64,000 nt of DNA, taken from positions 248,001 through 312,000 of the forward strand of contig CP019326.1 in the NCBI GenBank assembly GCA_001971685.1, given 5' to 3'. The notes under the pieces are model-generated. The model searched no databases, was not told the DNA's origin, and saw only the letters and a program-made list of their open reading frames with translations. Position 1 is the stretch's first letter. Every line of letters starts with the position of its first letter. The position numbers and the translations under genes are program-made. Below, one piece after another: positions 55,348 through 63,308 of the stretch. The DNA comes from Halomonas sp. 1513 (lineage in GTDB: Bacteria > Pseudomonadota > Gammaproteobacteria > Pseudomonadales > Halomonadaceae).

Positions 55348-56529
55348 ATGCAGTTCGATTTTGCCACGCCGGTAACGCGTCGGCATCCGCCCGAGGCCCG
55401 CGGCGACCAGCCTGAGTGGCCGTCGCAGAAATGGCATCGCTATGCCGGCGACGTGCTGCCGCTGTGGGTCGCCGACATGGACTTCGTGTCCCCGCCGGCG
55501 GTGATCGAGGCGCTGCAGGCGCGGGTCGAGCACGGCGTATTCGGCTACGGGCTGGTGCCCGACAGCCTGCACCGCACGCTATGCGACTGGAGTGCCCGGC
55601 ACTACGATTGGCCGATCGAGCCGCACTGGCAGCTGTGGCTGCCCGGCGTGGTGCCGGCGCTGCACCTCGCCAGTATGGCACTCACCGAGCCCGGCGACGG
55701 GGTACTCACGGTGACGCCGATCTATCCGCCGTTCCTCAAGGTCGCCGAGCGCACCGGGCGCATGGCGCAGCAGGCGCCCTTGGGCGAACCGGCGGCGCCG
55801 GGAGAGCCCTGGCGGCTCGATCTCGACGCCCTGGAAGCGGCGATCACTGACGATACGCGGCTGCTGCTATGGTGTCATCCACACAACCCCACCGGGCGCG
55901 TCTGGCAGGCGCAGGAGTTGGCCGGACTGGCCGCGCTGGTGGAGAAGCACGACCTGCTGGTGGTCTCCGACGAGCTGCACTGCGACCTGCTGCTCGATGA
56001 AGGTGCCAGGCACCGGCCGCTGGCGGCCGCCTACCCCGGGCTGGCGGCACGCACCATCACCTTATGGGCACCCTCCAAGACCTTCAACCTGGCCGGCTTG
56101 ACCTGCGCCTGCGCGGTGATTCCCGACCCCGAGCTGCGGCGGCGCTTCGCTGCCCAGATGAAAGGGCTGCAGTCGGATCCCAACGTGCTCGGGCTGGTGG
56201 CCGCCGAAGCGGCCTACGCCGATGGCGAAGCGTGGCGCCAGGCGCTGCTCGAGGTGCTACGCGGGCATCGTCAGCGCCTGTGCGAGCGCGTGGCGAGCTG
56301 GCCGTGGGTGAGCATGCACCCACCGCAGTCGACCTACCTGGCCTGGCTCGACATGCGCGACGCCGGCCTTGGCGACTGCCCCCAGCAGACCCTGCTGCGC
56401 GACACCGGGGTGGCGCTATCGGACGGCGCCGACTTCGGCTGGCCGGGCTTCGTACGGCTCAACTTCGGCACCACCGAGGCGCAGCTCGAGGCGGCGCTGG
56501 TGCGGCTCGACGCACGGCTAGCGCGCTAG
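55348..56529 (+). CDS. patB: PatB/MalY-type cystathionine beta-lyase (C-S lyase)
   Basis: 393 residues from MQFDFATPV, with GGAGAG upstream; the much longer open frame to 54214 is antisense to the membrane gene. Fold-type I PLP enzyme with PLWVADMDF at the N-terminus, HNPTGRVW, VSDELHCDLLL and PLP lysine K244 in APSKTFNLAGL; the DMDF and SDEIHCDL-like signatures are those of MalY/PatB C-S lyases. Likely cleaves cystathionine or related thioethers to thiol, pyruvate and ammonia. Confidence 0.88.
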   Translation: MQFDFATPVTRRHPPEARGDQPEWPSQKWHRYAGDVLPLWVADMDFVSPPAVIEALQARVEHGVFGYGLVPDSLHRTLCDWSARHYDWPIEPHWQLWLPGVVPALHLASMALTEPGDGVLTVTPIYPPFLKVAERTGRMAQQAPLGEPAAPGEPWRLDLDALEAAITDDTRLLLWCHPHNPTGRVWQAQELAGLAALVEKHDLLVVSDELHCDLLLDEGARHRPLAAAYPGLAARTITLWAPSKTFNLAGLTCACAVIPDPELRRRFAAQMKGLQSDPNVLGLVAAEAAYADGEAWRQALLEVLRGHRQRLCERVASWPWVSMHPPQSTYLAWLDMRDAGLGDCPQQTLLRDTGVALSDGADFGWPGFVRLNFGTTEAQLEAALVRLDARLAR

Positions 56530-56533
56530 CCGC

Positions 56534-57457
56534 TCAGTACATCATGGCGAACAGCCGGCGACGGTAGGCGACCGTCAGCGGGTGGTCGGCGCCCAGCGCA
56601 TCGAATACCCGCAGCAGGGTCTTGCGGGCCAGGTCGTCACCATAGGCGCGATCGCGCTGCATCAGCTGCAGCAGCGCGTCGAGGCCGGTTTCGTAGTCGC
56701 CGTCGGCGACCTGACGCAGCGCACGCAGGTAAAGTGCCTCGCTGTCGTCGCGGCCCTCGAGCGCCGCCAGCGCCTCATCGCCGGGCGCTTCCTCGCCGAA
56801 CTCCAGACGCGCCCGCACGCCGCGCGCCTTGGGGGCATCGCGGTCCTCCGGGGCGAGGCCGTCGAGAATGGCACGTGCGCGGTCGGGATTGCCCTCGGCG
56901 AGCAGGGCGCCGGCCAGGTCGATGCGGTAATCGACGTGATCGGGGTGCGCCTGGGAAAGCTGCTCGAAGATGCTCCGGGCGGTGGCGGGATCGCCGGCGT
57001 CCAGCGCAGCCTGGGCCTGCTCTTCAGGGCTCTGCGGCGCATCCTGCGGCGGCTGGATATACTTTGCCAGCCACTCGCGGATCTGTTTCTCGGGCAGCGC
57101 GCCCTGGAACTCATCGTACAGCTGGCCCTGCATGATCAGCTTGACGTCGGGGACCGAGCGGATGCCCAACTGGGCGGCGATCTGCTGCTGCTCCTCGATA
57201 TTCAGCTTGGCGAGGATGAAGGCGCCGTTATACTCCACCGCCAGTTTTTCGAGGATCGGCATCAGGTTCTTGCACGGCTCGCACCAGGAGGCCCAGCAGT
57301 CGAGCAGCACCGGGGTCTGCATCGACCCTTCCAGCACCACCTGCTGGAAGTTGTTGATGTCGATGTCGACGATGACGTCGGCCGGCGCGGCAGCGCCGGC
57401 TTGGGAGGATTCGGTGGCGGTCAGCGGCTGGCCGCTGTGGGGATCTACGATAGGCAT
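56534..57457 (-). CDS. cnoX: CnoX/YbbN-type thioredoxin with TPR domain
   Basis: 307 residues. Thioredoxin domain (about 25-135) with active site WCEPCK (C59, C62) and the cis-Pro of RSVPDVKLI, then a tetratricopeptide-like region (about 145-307; AQAALDAGDPATARSIFEQLSQAHPDHVDYRIDLAGALL). CnoX is a chaperone-redoxin protecting clients during hypochlorous stress and working with GroEL in E. coli. E. coli CnoX lacks the first Cys, whereas this one keeps the full CxxC and may be redox-active. Confidence 0.9.
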   Translation of the reverse strand: MPIVDPHSGQPLTATESSQAGAAAPADVIVDIDINNFQQVVLEGSMQTPVLLDCWASWCEPCKNLMPILEKLAVEYNGAFILAKLNIEEQQQIAAQLGIRSVPDVKLIMQGQLYDEFQGALPEKQIREWLAKYIQPPQDAPQSPEEQAQAALDAGDPATARSIFEQLSQAHPDHVDYRIDLAGALLAEGNPDRARAILDGLAPEDRDAPKARGVRARLEFGEEAPGDEALAALEGRDDSEALYLRALRQVADGDYETGLDALLQLMQRDRAYGDDLARKTLLRVFDALGADHPLTVAYRRRLFAMMY

Positions 57458-57561
57458 GCGATGACCTTGAAGCAGGCGGATTTACACGCAAGATGCGGGC
57501 CGCGGCGGCGGGATTCAAGGCCTGTGTCAGGATTTGGCTCATAGGGCAGGAGACGCCAACG

Positions 57562-58383
57562 ATGAACTTCATGCTGCGCAGCATGGGAACCGTGCTGTTG
57601 GTGGTAGCCCTGCTGCTGGCCGGCCCGCTGTGGATGCTGGCCAGCGGCGAGGTGCCGCTGGATCGCCACTGGTCGTCGGCGGATCGCACGCCTGCCGGCT
57701 TGGCGCCGGAGACCCCAGGCACACCGGTGGTGCAGGTCTATGCCGCGCGCGCCTTCGGCTGGCGAGGTGCTTTCGGGGTGCATACCTGGATCGTGACCCG
57801 CGCCGAGGGCGAGGAGGACTTTCGCCTGCATCACGTGCTGAGCTGGCGCCGGCCTACGGTGGTATCGGGGGTGGATACCCCGGATCGCGCCTGGTTCGGC
57901 AATCCGCCGACGCTGCTGGCCGACTATCGCGGCGAAGCGGCGGCAGCGCTGGTACCACTGATCGACGCCGCCGTCGCCGACTACCCGGAGCCCGATCGCT
58001 ACCGCGCCTGGCCAGGGCCCAACAGCAACTCCTTCGTGGCCTGGGTCATACGCGAGGTGCCGGGCTTCGATGTCGCACTGCCGGTGACCGCGGTGGGGCG
58101 TGATTACCTGTTCGGCGAAGGGTGGGCGCCGACCACCAGCGGCAGCGGTTACCAGCTGGCCCTTGGCGGCCTGTTCGGGGTCAGCATGGCGCGGGTCGAA
58201 GGCCTCGAGATCACCCTGCTCGGCCTGACCTTCGGCATCGACCTGCTGCGTCCGGCGCTCAAGCTGCCCGGCATCGGGCGGCTGGGCATGGCGCCGGCGG
58301 TGCTGGGCAATGATGAGGAGCAGGCAGGCAGCCTGTCGCCGCTTGGCAGTGGCGTGTCGGGTAACACGGTCCGCCGATCGTGA
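57562..58383 (+). CDS. DUF3750 exported/membrane protein
   Basis: 273 residues from MNFMLRSMG with CAGGAGA upstream. An N-terminal helix (VLLVVALLLAGPLWMLASG) anchors or exports the protein. Domain signatures are ARAFGWRGAFGVHTWIVTRA, HHVLSWRRP, WFGNPPTLLADYRG and YRAWPGPNSNSFVAWVIREVPG; the HxW and NSNSF segments are typical of DUF3750. Function unknown. A second hydrophobic part lies near 235-250. Confidence 0.82.
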   Translation: MNFMLRSMGTVLLVVALLLAGPLWMLASGEVPLDRHWSSADRTPAGLAPETPGTPVVQVYAARAFGWRGAFGVHTWIVTRAEGEEDFRLHHVLSWRRPTVVSGVDTPDRAWFGNPPTLLADYRGEAAAALVPLIDAAVADYPEPDRYRAWPGPNSNSFVAWVIREVPGFDVALPVTAVGRDYLFGEGWAPTTSGSGYQLALGGLFGVSMARVEGLEITLLGLTFGIDLLRPALKLPGIGRLGMAPAVLGNDEEQAGSLSPLGSGVSGNTVRRS

Positions 58384-58420
58384 AACGCCGCTCACCGTAG
58401 GTGGAAGCGGCGTTTCTTTC
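58382..58420. terminator. Bidirectional terminator between DUF3750 and DUF411 genes
   Basis: GAAACGCCGCT (58382-58392) pairs with AGCGGCGTTTC (58406-58416); inner CACC/GGTG extends it; TTTC follows on the + side and TTTC on the - side. Confidence 0.8.
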
Positions 58421-58432
58421 CTCCAGGCTGGA

Positions 58433-58873
58433 TCAGAGGGTCATGAAGGGCGAGGCCTCGCCGTCGCGGAACTTGTAGATGTCCCACTCGCCCTGCTTGG
58501 GCCCCGGCATGCCGGGGGTGCCGATGGGCATGCCGGCCAGGCCGATGCCGCGGGTGTCCGGTCGCTCCTCGAAGAGCCTCTCCAGTGCCGCGAAGGGCAC
58601 GTGACCCTCGATGGCGTAGCCGCCCATCTGGGTGGTGTGGCAGGAGCCGTGGCCGACGGGCAGGCCGACGCGCTGCTTGATCTTGCCCACCTCGATATCG
58701 TCGACGAGTTTTACCTCGACCCCGCGGGCCTCCAGCTGTCGGGCGTACTCGTCGCAGCAGCCACATTGCGGATTCTTGAACATGGTCGCCTCGTCGGGCA
58801 GAGCGGCCTGGACGGTGCCGGCGCCCAGCAGCAGGGCGCCGGAGAGCATGAGAGTGGAGCCGAAACGGATCAT
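58433..58873 (-). CDS. DUF411 metal-binding exported protein
   Basis: 146 residues from MIRFGSTLML; upstream codons in the open frame belong to the small gene's region and are not conserved. Signal peptide to about AQA (residue 23), then the DUF411 motif NPQCGCCDEYA (C37, C39, C40), GHGSCHTTQMGGY (H75, C78, H79) and EGHVP (H91). DUF411 proteins are usually found with copper resistance or copper-enzyme genes and are thought to bind copper. Coupled to the 46-residue gene by a four-base overlap. Confidence 0.88.
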   Translation of the reverse strand: MIRFGSTLMLSGALLLGAGTVQAALPDEATMFKNPQCGCCDEYARQLEARGVEVKLVDDIEVGKIKQRVGLPVGHGSCHTTQMGGYAIEGHVPFAALERLFEERPDTRGIGLAGMPIGTPGMPGPKQGEWDIYKFRDGEASPFMTL

Positions 58874-59010
58874 GAGCGGGCCTCCGGGGGATGACGGGAC
58901 GTGAACAGATACTTGGCGAGGGCGGCGATGCCGAGGCCGAGCAGGGTGAGCATGGCGATGGGCATGATCCAGCCCATGGAGCCCATCAGGGCGGTGCAGT
59001 GTGCAGTCAT
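58870..59010 (-). CDS. 46-residue Met/His/Cys-containing membrane peptide
   Basis: ATG at 59010 with GAGGAG eight bases upstream. It reads MTAHCTALMGSMGWIMPIAM at the N-terminus, then a hydrophobic helix (LTLLGLGIAALAKYLF) and a basic tail (TSRHPPEARS). Four Met plus His and Cys precede or enter the helix, a composition suited to copper or silver contact. The stop overlaps the DUF411 ATG (ATGA). Not recognised as a named family; the tight spacing and good ribosome-binding site argue it is real. Confidence 0.7.
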   Translation of the reverse strand: MTAHCTALMGSMGWIMPIAMLTLLGLGIAALAKYLFTSRHPPEARS

Positions 59011-59021
59011 GGTGATACTCC

Positions 59022-60128
59022 TCAGTGGCCAACCCAGGTCACGCCGTTGGGGCCCTGGTCGGTGTCATAGCGGTTGATGACGGCGCCGGCTTCCAGGTCG
59101 ATGACCGAGAGGCTGTCGTCATAAAGGCTGGTGATGAAGGCAAAGCGGCCGGTGTCTTCGACGCTGATGCCATGAGCACCGGCGCCGACCTCGTGGGTGG
59201 CCACCACCGTCAGGCTGTCGAGGGCGATGACAGAGACCCGGTTGTCGGGCTCGGCCTCACTGCCTTCGTTGGCCACCAGCATGAAGCGGCCATCCGCGGT
59301 GGCGTGTACCTGAATCGGTAGCCGGCCCACCTCGATACGCTCGATGACCTCACGGCTGGCGGTGTCGATAACGGCCACGCGGTTCTCGTCGCGCAGCGAG
59401 ACGAAGACCCGGGCGCCGTCCGGGGTGAAGCCCACTTGTACCGGGGTCTGGCCCACCGGCAGGCGAGCGACCTCTTGCCGTGCCGCGGCGTCGATCACCG
59501 AGACGCTGCCGTCCAGCACGTTGGCTACGTAGAGCTCCTGGCCGTCGGGGCTAAGGCGCAGGCCGTGGGGATACTCGCCGGTGGCGATGGTAGCGACGCT
59601 CTCTCTGGCCTCGAGGTCGACGACCGAGACGCTGTCGTCTCCGGCATTGGTGACGAAGGCGAAGCGACCTTCCAGGTCACTGACCACATGGGCCGGGTGG
59701 CTGCCAACCTCGATGCTGGCCACGAGAGCACCGCTGGGATCATTGGCCGGGTAGAGCTTGAGCTTGCCGGGCGCATCACCGTGGGCATGGCCGCCGTCAT
59801 GACCATGGCGATGATCGTCAGTGGCAGCTTCCCCCACGGCCATCAGGTAGTGGCCGGGGGCGCTGAGCTGGACGTTGTGGGGGGCAATGCCGATGGATTG
59901 GGTGTTGGCATCGCCGCTCGCTAGGTTGATGTGAGTCAGAGAGGCGCCGCGTTCGTTGGCGGTGACGACACTTCCCTGGGGAGCTGCCGAGGCGAGCGTC
60001 GATGCGCTGGGAAGGGCGAGACCAGCAGCCAGCAGCCAGCCAAGAAGCCGATGATTTACGTTGCGTGCAAATGAGGATTGCAGGTATACCTGGCGCGCCA
60101 CTGCGGCCGATGACAAACGGATAGACAT
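59022..60128 (-). CDS. Exported YncE-type beta-propeller protein with His-rich insert
   Basis: 368 residues from MSIRLSSAAVARQ with AGGAG upstream. An N-terminal signal (LLGWLLAAGLALPSASTLASA) is followed by seven or so YVTN-type repeats (FAFVTNAGDDSVSVVDLEA; LYVANVLDGSVSVIDAA; MLVANEGSE; FAFITSLYDDSLSVIDLEA). Between the first blades is a His-rich loop (residues 104-118, five His in DDHRHGHDGGHAHGD), a probable metal site. Periplasmic beta-propellers of this kind occur with PQQ, haem d1 or copper proteins; the precise role is unknown. Second gene of the putative metal cassette. Confidence 0.85.
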   Translation of the reverse strand: MSIRLSSAAVARQVYLQSSFARNVNHRLLGWLLAAGLALPSASTLASAAPQGSVVTANERGASLTHINLASGDANTQSIGIAPHNVQLSAPGHYLMAVGEAATDDHRHGHDGGHAHGDAPGKLKLYPANDPSGALVASIEVGSHPAHVVSDLEGRFAFVTNAGDDSVSVVDLEARESVATIATGEYPHGLRLSPDGQELYVANVLDGSVSVIDAAARQEVARLPVGQTPVQVGFTPDGARVFVSLRDENRVAVIDTASREVIERIEVGRLPIQVHATADGRFMLVANEGSEAEPDNRVSVIALDSLTVVATHEVGAGAHGISVEDTGRFAFITSLYDDSLSVIDLEAGAVINRYDTDQGPNGVTWVGH

Positions 60129-60201
60129 GATGAACTCCTGATGAACGGGATCTTGTAACGCGAGCGGCTCGCGATCCGACGGCCATGCCGTCTGCGTTCG
60201 A

Positions 60202-60546
60202 TCAGGATTTGGGAGGGCGCCTGGGGGCAAGAGGGGGCTGCGGGGATGCTGCCATGGCCGGTGAATTGGCCTGGCGCAGTGGGTCAACCAAGGCAAGACG
60301 CGCCTGGCCCGCGGCGACGGAGCAGAGGGCGCACGATGAGGCGTCACGATCATGTTCGACACTGGGTCCATGATCCGAATGGCCGCCATCTGAGCTCCAG
60401 TCGGCGACCACGCCGCAGTCGGCCTGAAGGTGCTCCATGGCGCCGTGACTCGTCAGCGTGCCCATCGCCAACAGCAGCGCGAGCAGGATGGCCATAAGGC
60501 GGCCTGGCGTGCGTTGTGCTGATGATGTCCGTGTGAGCCGACGCAT
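60202..60546 (-). CDS. Small exported His/Cys-rich protein (DUF2946-like)
   Basis: 114 residues with AAGGGAG before the ATG. Basic N-terminus, hydrophobic signal segment (LMAILLALLLAMGTLTSHGA), then a polar stretch with seven or so His/Cys (HLQADCG, GGHSDHGPSVEHDRD, SCALCSVAAG) and a Pro-rich end. The late CxxC plus His pattern resembles DUF2946-type small proteins linked with copper genes; the family call is tentative. First gene of the cassette and preceded by an FNR-like site. Confidence 0.68.
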   Translation of the reverse strand: MRRLTRTSSAQRTPGRLMAILLALLLAMGTLTSHGAMEHLQADCGVVADWSSDGGHSDHGPSVEHDRDASSCALCSVAAGQARLALVDPLRQANSPAMAASPQPPLAPRRPPKS

Positions 60547-60600
60547 GATGAACTCCCTTGATACAGGCTTTCAGCTTGACCCTTAGTCGCCCGAGCTGCA

Positions 60601-60614
60601 TTGATCCAGAGCAA
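60601..60614. promoter_or_regulatory. FNR/ANR-like site upstream of the metal-type cassette
   Basis: TTGATCCAGAGCAA matches TTGAT-N4-ATCAA in nine of ten specified bases. It lies 55-68 bases before the first start codon of the cassette and beyond the end of nsrR. Confidence 0.55.
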
Positions 60615-60629
60615 TATCTCGGCGCTCGA

Positions 60630-61109
60630 CTAGGGGAGCCGTGCTGGCGCGGCATCAACCTGGGGGCTGGTCAGCGGCTGGATGCTGAGCAGTTGGACCA
60701 GAGCCGGTTCCTGCGGCCCTAGCATGTCGGCCAGGGTGTAATGATCGAGTACCGCGAGAAACGCGCCGAGCGCCTCGGCCAAGATCGGCTTGAGTCGACA
60801 GGCAGGGGTGATCCTGCACGCGTTATCCTCGCCGAAGCACTCCACCAGCTGTAGATCATGCTCGGTATCGCTCACCAGTGTGCCCAGGCGGATATCCTCG
60901 GGAGCCTTCTTGAGCAGGAGGCCACCGTTCTTGCCGCGGATAGCGGTGATGTAGCCCTTTTGGCTCAGGTCCTGAACGACCTTCATTAGATGATTGCGCG
61001 AGATGTCGAAACTCTCGGCGATCTCATGGATGGTGGATCGCTCCTCGCCCTTGACGGCTAGAAAGACGAGAACACGCAGGGAGTAGTCGGTAAAGCGGGT
61101 CAGGTGCAT
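60630..61109 (-). CDS. nsrR: Rrf2-family nitric-oxide-sensing repressor NsrR
   Basis: 159 residues. Winged-helix N-terminus (MHLTRFTDYSLRVLVFLA, ISRNHLMKVVQDLSQKGYITAIRGKNGG split over the recognition helix and wing) and three Fe-S cluster cysteines C91, C98 and C104 (ECFGEDNACRITPAC) followed by RLKPILAEALGAFLAVLDHYTLADM, typical of NsrR rather than IscR. The C-C spacing before the second Cys is two residues longer than in E. coli. Downstream of DUF454 on the same strand; an NsrR-like site lies at that operon's promoter. Confidence 0.92.
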   Translation of the reverse strand: MHLTRFTDYSLRVLVFLAVKGEERSTIHEIAESFDISRNHLMKVVQDLSQKGYITAIRGKNGGLLLKKAPEDIRLGTLVSDTEHDLQLVECFGEDNACRITPACRLKPILAEALGAFLAVLDHYTLADMLGPQEPALVQLLSIQPLTSPQVDAAPARLP

Positions 61110-61166
61110 GGCGGTATCCGGCGCTCCATGGTTTGCCTTGGGGCAAGGCGCTGCTGGCGGAGAGGG

Positions 61167-61580
61167 TCACTCTATAGGGTTTGCCGGCCGAATGCTGTCG
61201 GGACTGCCGGTTGCGGCGTCAGGGCGCGTCATCAGGAAGGTGGCGACGGCCAAGAACAGCGCCGCGGTAAGCGCGAGTACCAGCGGTGCCGCGCGTCCCA
61301 TCCACAGCACGAGCCAACTGGTCGCGAGCAGGGCTAGCGCCAGTCGCTTGGCGCGGCGCGGCACAGCGCGCTGCTCGCGCCAGGCCTGGAGTGTCGGGCC
61401 GAGGCGGGGATGACGGTGCAGCCAGCGAGCCAGCCGGGGCGAACCCTTGGATGCGGCCCAGGCTGCCACGAGTAGGAAAGGCGTGGTAGGCAACAAGGGC
61501 ACCACCAACCCGGCGGTGCCTAGCCCGATACAGCCGTAGGCCAGGCCGCTCCAGGCGATGCGTGAAACAGGGTGCGTCAT
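61167..61580 (-). CDS. ybaN: DUF454 (YbaN) family inner-membrane protein
   Basis: 137 residues with three or four hydrophobic helices. The N-terminal family motif LGTAGLVVPLLPTTPFLLVAAWAASKGSPRLARWLHRHPRLGP is visible in pieces (LPTTPFLLVAAW; GSPRLARWLHRH). Function unknown, but in several proteobacteria DUF454 genes belong to Fnr/NsrR-controlled sets. Probably co-transcribed with nsrR (57-base gap). Confidence 0.88.
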   Translation of the reverse strand: MTHPVSRIAWSGLAYGCIGLGTAGLVVPLLPTTPFLLVAAWAASKGSPRLARWLHRHPRLGPTLQAWREQRAVPRRAKRLALALLATSWLVLWMGRAAPLVLALTAALFLAVATFLMTRPDAATGSPDSIRPANPIE

Positions 61581-61610
61581 GGGGACCTCCCGCTTGGCGT
61601 GATGCCCAAT

Positions 61611-61648
61611 AAAAAGTATTTTATATGAATCTTCACGCCTGGCGCAAA
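61611..61648 (-). promoter_or_regulatory. DUF454-nsrR promoter with overlapping NsrR-like site
   Basis: On the - strand TTTGCG (61648-61643), 17 bases, TATAAA (61625-61620). An imperfect palindrome AAAAAGTATTT / ATATGAATCTT (61611-61621 and 61623-61633) has the 11-1-11 layout of the NsrR consensus and matches 8 and 9 of 11 bases per half. It covers the -10 element, as expected for repression and autoregulation. Confidence 0.6.
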
Positions 61649-61720
61649 GCCCTATTCGAGTCGTCGCACGGGGGCCGATTCAATGCTGCCGGGGCAATGT
61701 CCAGTTAGCTAGCGAGGGGA

Positions 61721-61734
61721 TTGATCTCGGTCAG
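61721..61734 (+). promoter_or_regulatory. FNR/ANR-like site upstream of hemN
   Basis: TTGATCTCGGTCAG: one perfect TTGAT half and a GTCAG half (8 of 10). About 103 bases before the hemN ATG. No clear -10 at the class II distance. Confidence 0.45.
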
Positions 61735-61836
61735 CTACCTCGAGAAGGGTACCGACGAGCCGAATCCTGAATGGCATACTCGGCGGTATTGTGCGGCACC
61801 CTGGGTGGCGCCACCCCGTCAAGAGGCCGTGTTACG

Positions 61837-63222
61837 ATGCATGATGACCTGCTGTTTGATCGCCCCCTGGTAGAGAAATACGATCGTCCGGGACCGCGCT
61901 ACACCTCCTACCCCACGGCGCCCCAGTTCCATGCGGCTTTTGCCGAGGATGATTACCGTAATGCCGCCGAGCGGAGCAACCGTGCCGAGACGCCCAAGCC
62001 GCTGTCTGTCTACGTGCATATCCCGTTCTGCAAGAGCCTCTGCTACTACTGTGCCTGCAACAAGATCATCACCCACAATACCGAGCGCGCCGCCGAGTAT
62101 CTCGAATGGCTCAAGAAAGAGATCCGGGTGCAGGGAGCGCTATTCGAGGAATCGCGGCGCATGACCCAGCTGCATCTGGGTGGAGGCACACCGACCTACC
62201 TGAGCAACGCCCAGCTCGGCGAGCTGATGGCCGCGCTGGATGCGGCCTTCCACTTTGCCGAGCCTGCCCAGCGCGAGTTTTCCCTGGAGGTGGACCCGCG
62301 CACCGTGACGCCCGAGCAGATCCATGAGCTTTACGCCCTGGGCTTCAATCGCCTCAGCTTCGGCGTGCAGGACTTCGACCGCGACGTGCAGGAAGCGGTG
62401 AATCGGCTGCAGAGTGAGGAGCAGGTCATGGCGCTGGTTGAGGCCGCCCGTGACGCCGGCTTCCAGTCGGTGAGCGTCGACCTGATCTACGGCCTGCCGC
62501 TGCAGACGGTGGCGAGTTTCGATACCACGCTGTCGAAGATCATTGCCCTGCGCCCGGACCGCATCGCCGCCTACAGCTACGCCCACCTGCCGGAGCTGTT
62601 CAAGTCCCAGCGGATGATACGTCCCGAGGACATGCCGCCGCCGGAGCGCAAGTTGGAACTGCTGGAGCTGACCATAAAGCGCCTCACTGCCGCCGGCTAC
62701 GTCTATATCGGCATGGACCACTTCGCCCTGCCCGACGACGAGCTGGCACTGGCCAGGGAGAACGGCACCCTTCAGCGCAACTTCCAGGGTTACTCCACCC
62801 ACGCCGACTGCGACATGGTCGGGCTGGGCATCACCTCCATCGGCAAGGTCGGCGACAGCTACAGCCAGAACGTCAAAGAGACCGCCCAGTACCAGCATCG
62901 CCTGGATCAGGGCCAGCTGCCGGTGTTCCGAGGCTACCGGCTCAGCGACGATGACCGGCTGCGCCGCGACGTGATCAATGCCCTGATGTGCCACAACCGC
63001 ATCGACTTCGCTGCCATCGAGGCCGTCCACGGCATCGTCTTCCGCGATTACTTCGCCGACGCCCTAGAGCAGCTGCAGGAGATGGCCGAAGACGGCCTAC
63101 TAGCGATCCGTGAAAATGAGATCGAGGTGCTACCCACCGGCCGTCTGATGATGCGCAACGCCGCCATGGCCTTCGATGCCTATCTGGCAAGCAGCAGTGG
63201 CCGCTACTCCCGCACCGTATAG
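61837..63222 (+). CDS. hemN: Oxygen-independent coproporphyrinogen III dehydrogenase
   Basis: 461 residues from MHDDLLFDRPL with AAGAGG upstream; the longer open frame from 61771 is unconserved. Radical-SAM signature C65-x3-C69-x2-C72 plus C74 in CKSLCYYCACNK, preceded by GPRYTSYPTAP and followed by LHLGGGTPTYL and EVDPRTVTPEQ. Converts coproporphyrinogen III to protoporphyrinogen IX in anaerobic haem synthesis. Length matches true HemN (E. coli 457), not the shorter HemW. Preceded by an FNR-like site and followed by ubiT. Confidence 0.95.
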   Translation: MHDDLLFDRPLVEKYDRPGPRYTSYPTAPQFHAAFAEDDYRNAAERSNRAETPKPLSVYVHIPFCKSLCYYCACNKIITHNTERAAEYLEWLKKEIRVQGALFEESRRMTQLHLGGGTPTYLSNAQLGELMAALDAAFHFAEPAQREFSLEVDPRTVTPEQIHELYALGFNRLSFGVQDFDRDVQEAVNRLQSEEQVMALVEAARDAGFQSVSVDLIYGLPLQTVASFDTTLSKIIALRPDRIAAYSYAHLPELFKSQRMIRPEDMPPPERKLELLELTIKRLTAAGYVYIGMDHFALPDDELALARENGTLQRNFQGYSTHADCDMVGLGITSIGKVGDSYSQNVKETAQYQHRLDQGQLPVFRGYRLSDDDRLRRDVINALMCHNRIDFAAIEAVHGIVFRDYFADALEQLQEMAEDGLLAIRENEIEVLPTGRLMMRNAAMAFDAYLASSSGRYSRTV

Positions 63223-63266
63223 TGGTCGCCCACGACACGACTGCGGGTGGCGATCTGCCCAGCGAA

Positions 63267-63308
63267 TTGATGCATGTCAGTGCAGCCGCGAAAACACCGG
63301 CCTAGGAT
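63267..63308 (+). promoter_or_regulatory. FNR/ANR-like class II promoter of ubiT
   Basis: TTGATGCATGTCAG (63267-63280) followed by TAGGAT (63303-63308). A start near 63315 puts the site centre at about -41.5, the class II FNR geometry. Confidence 0.6.
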
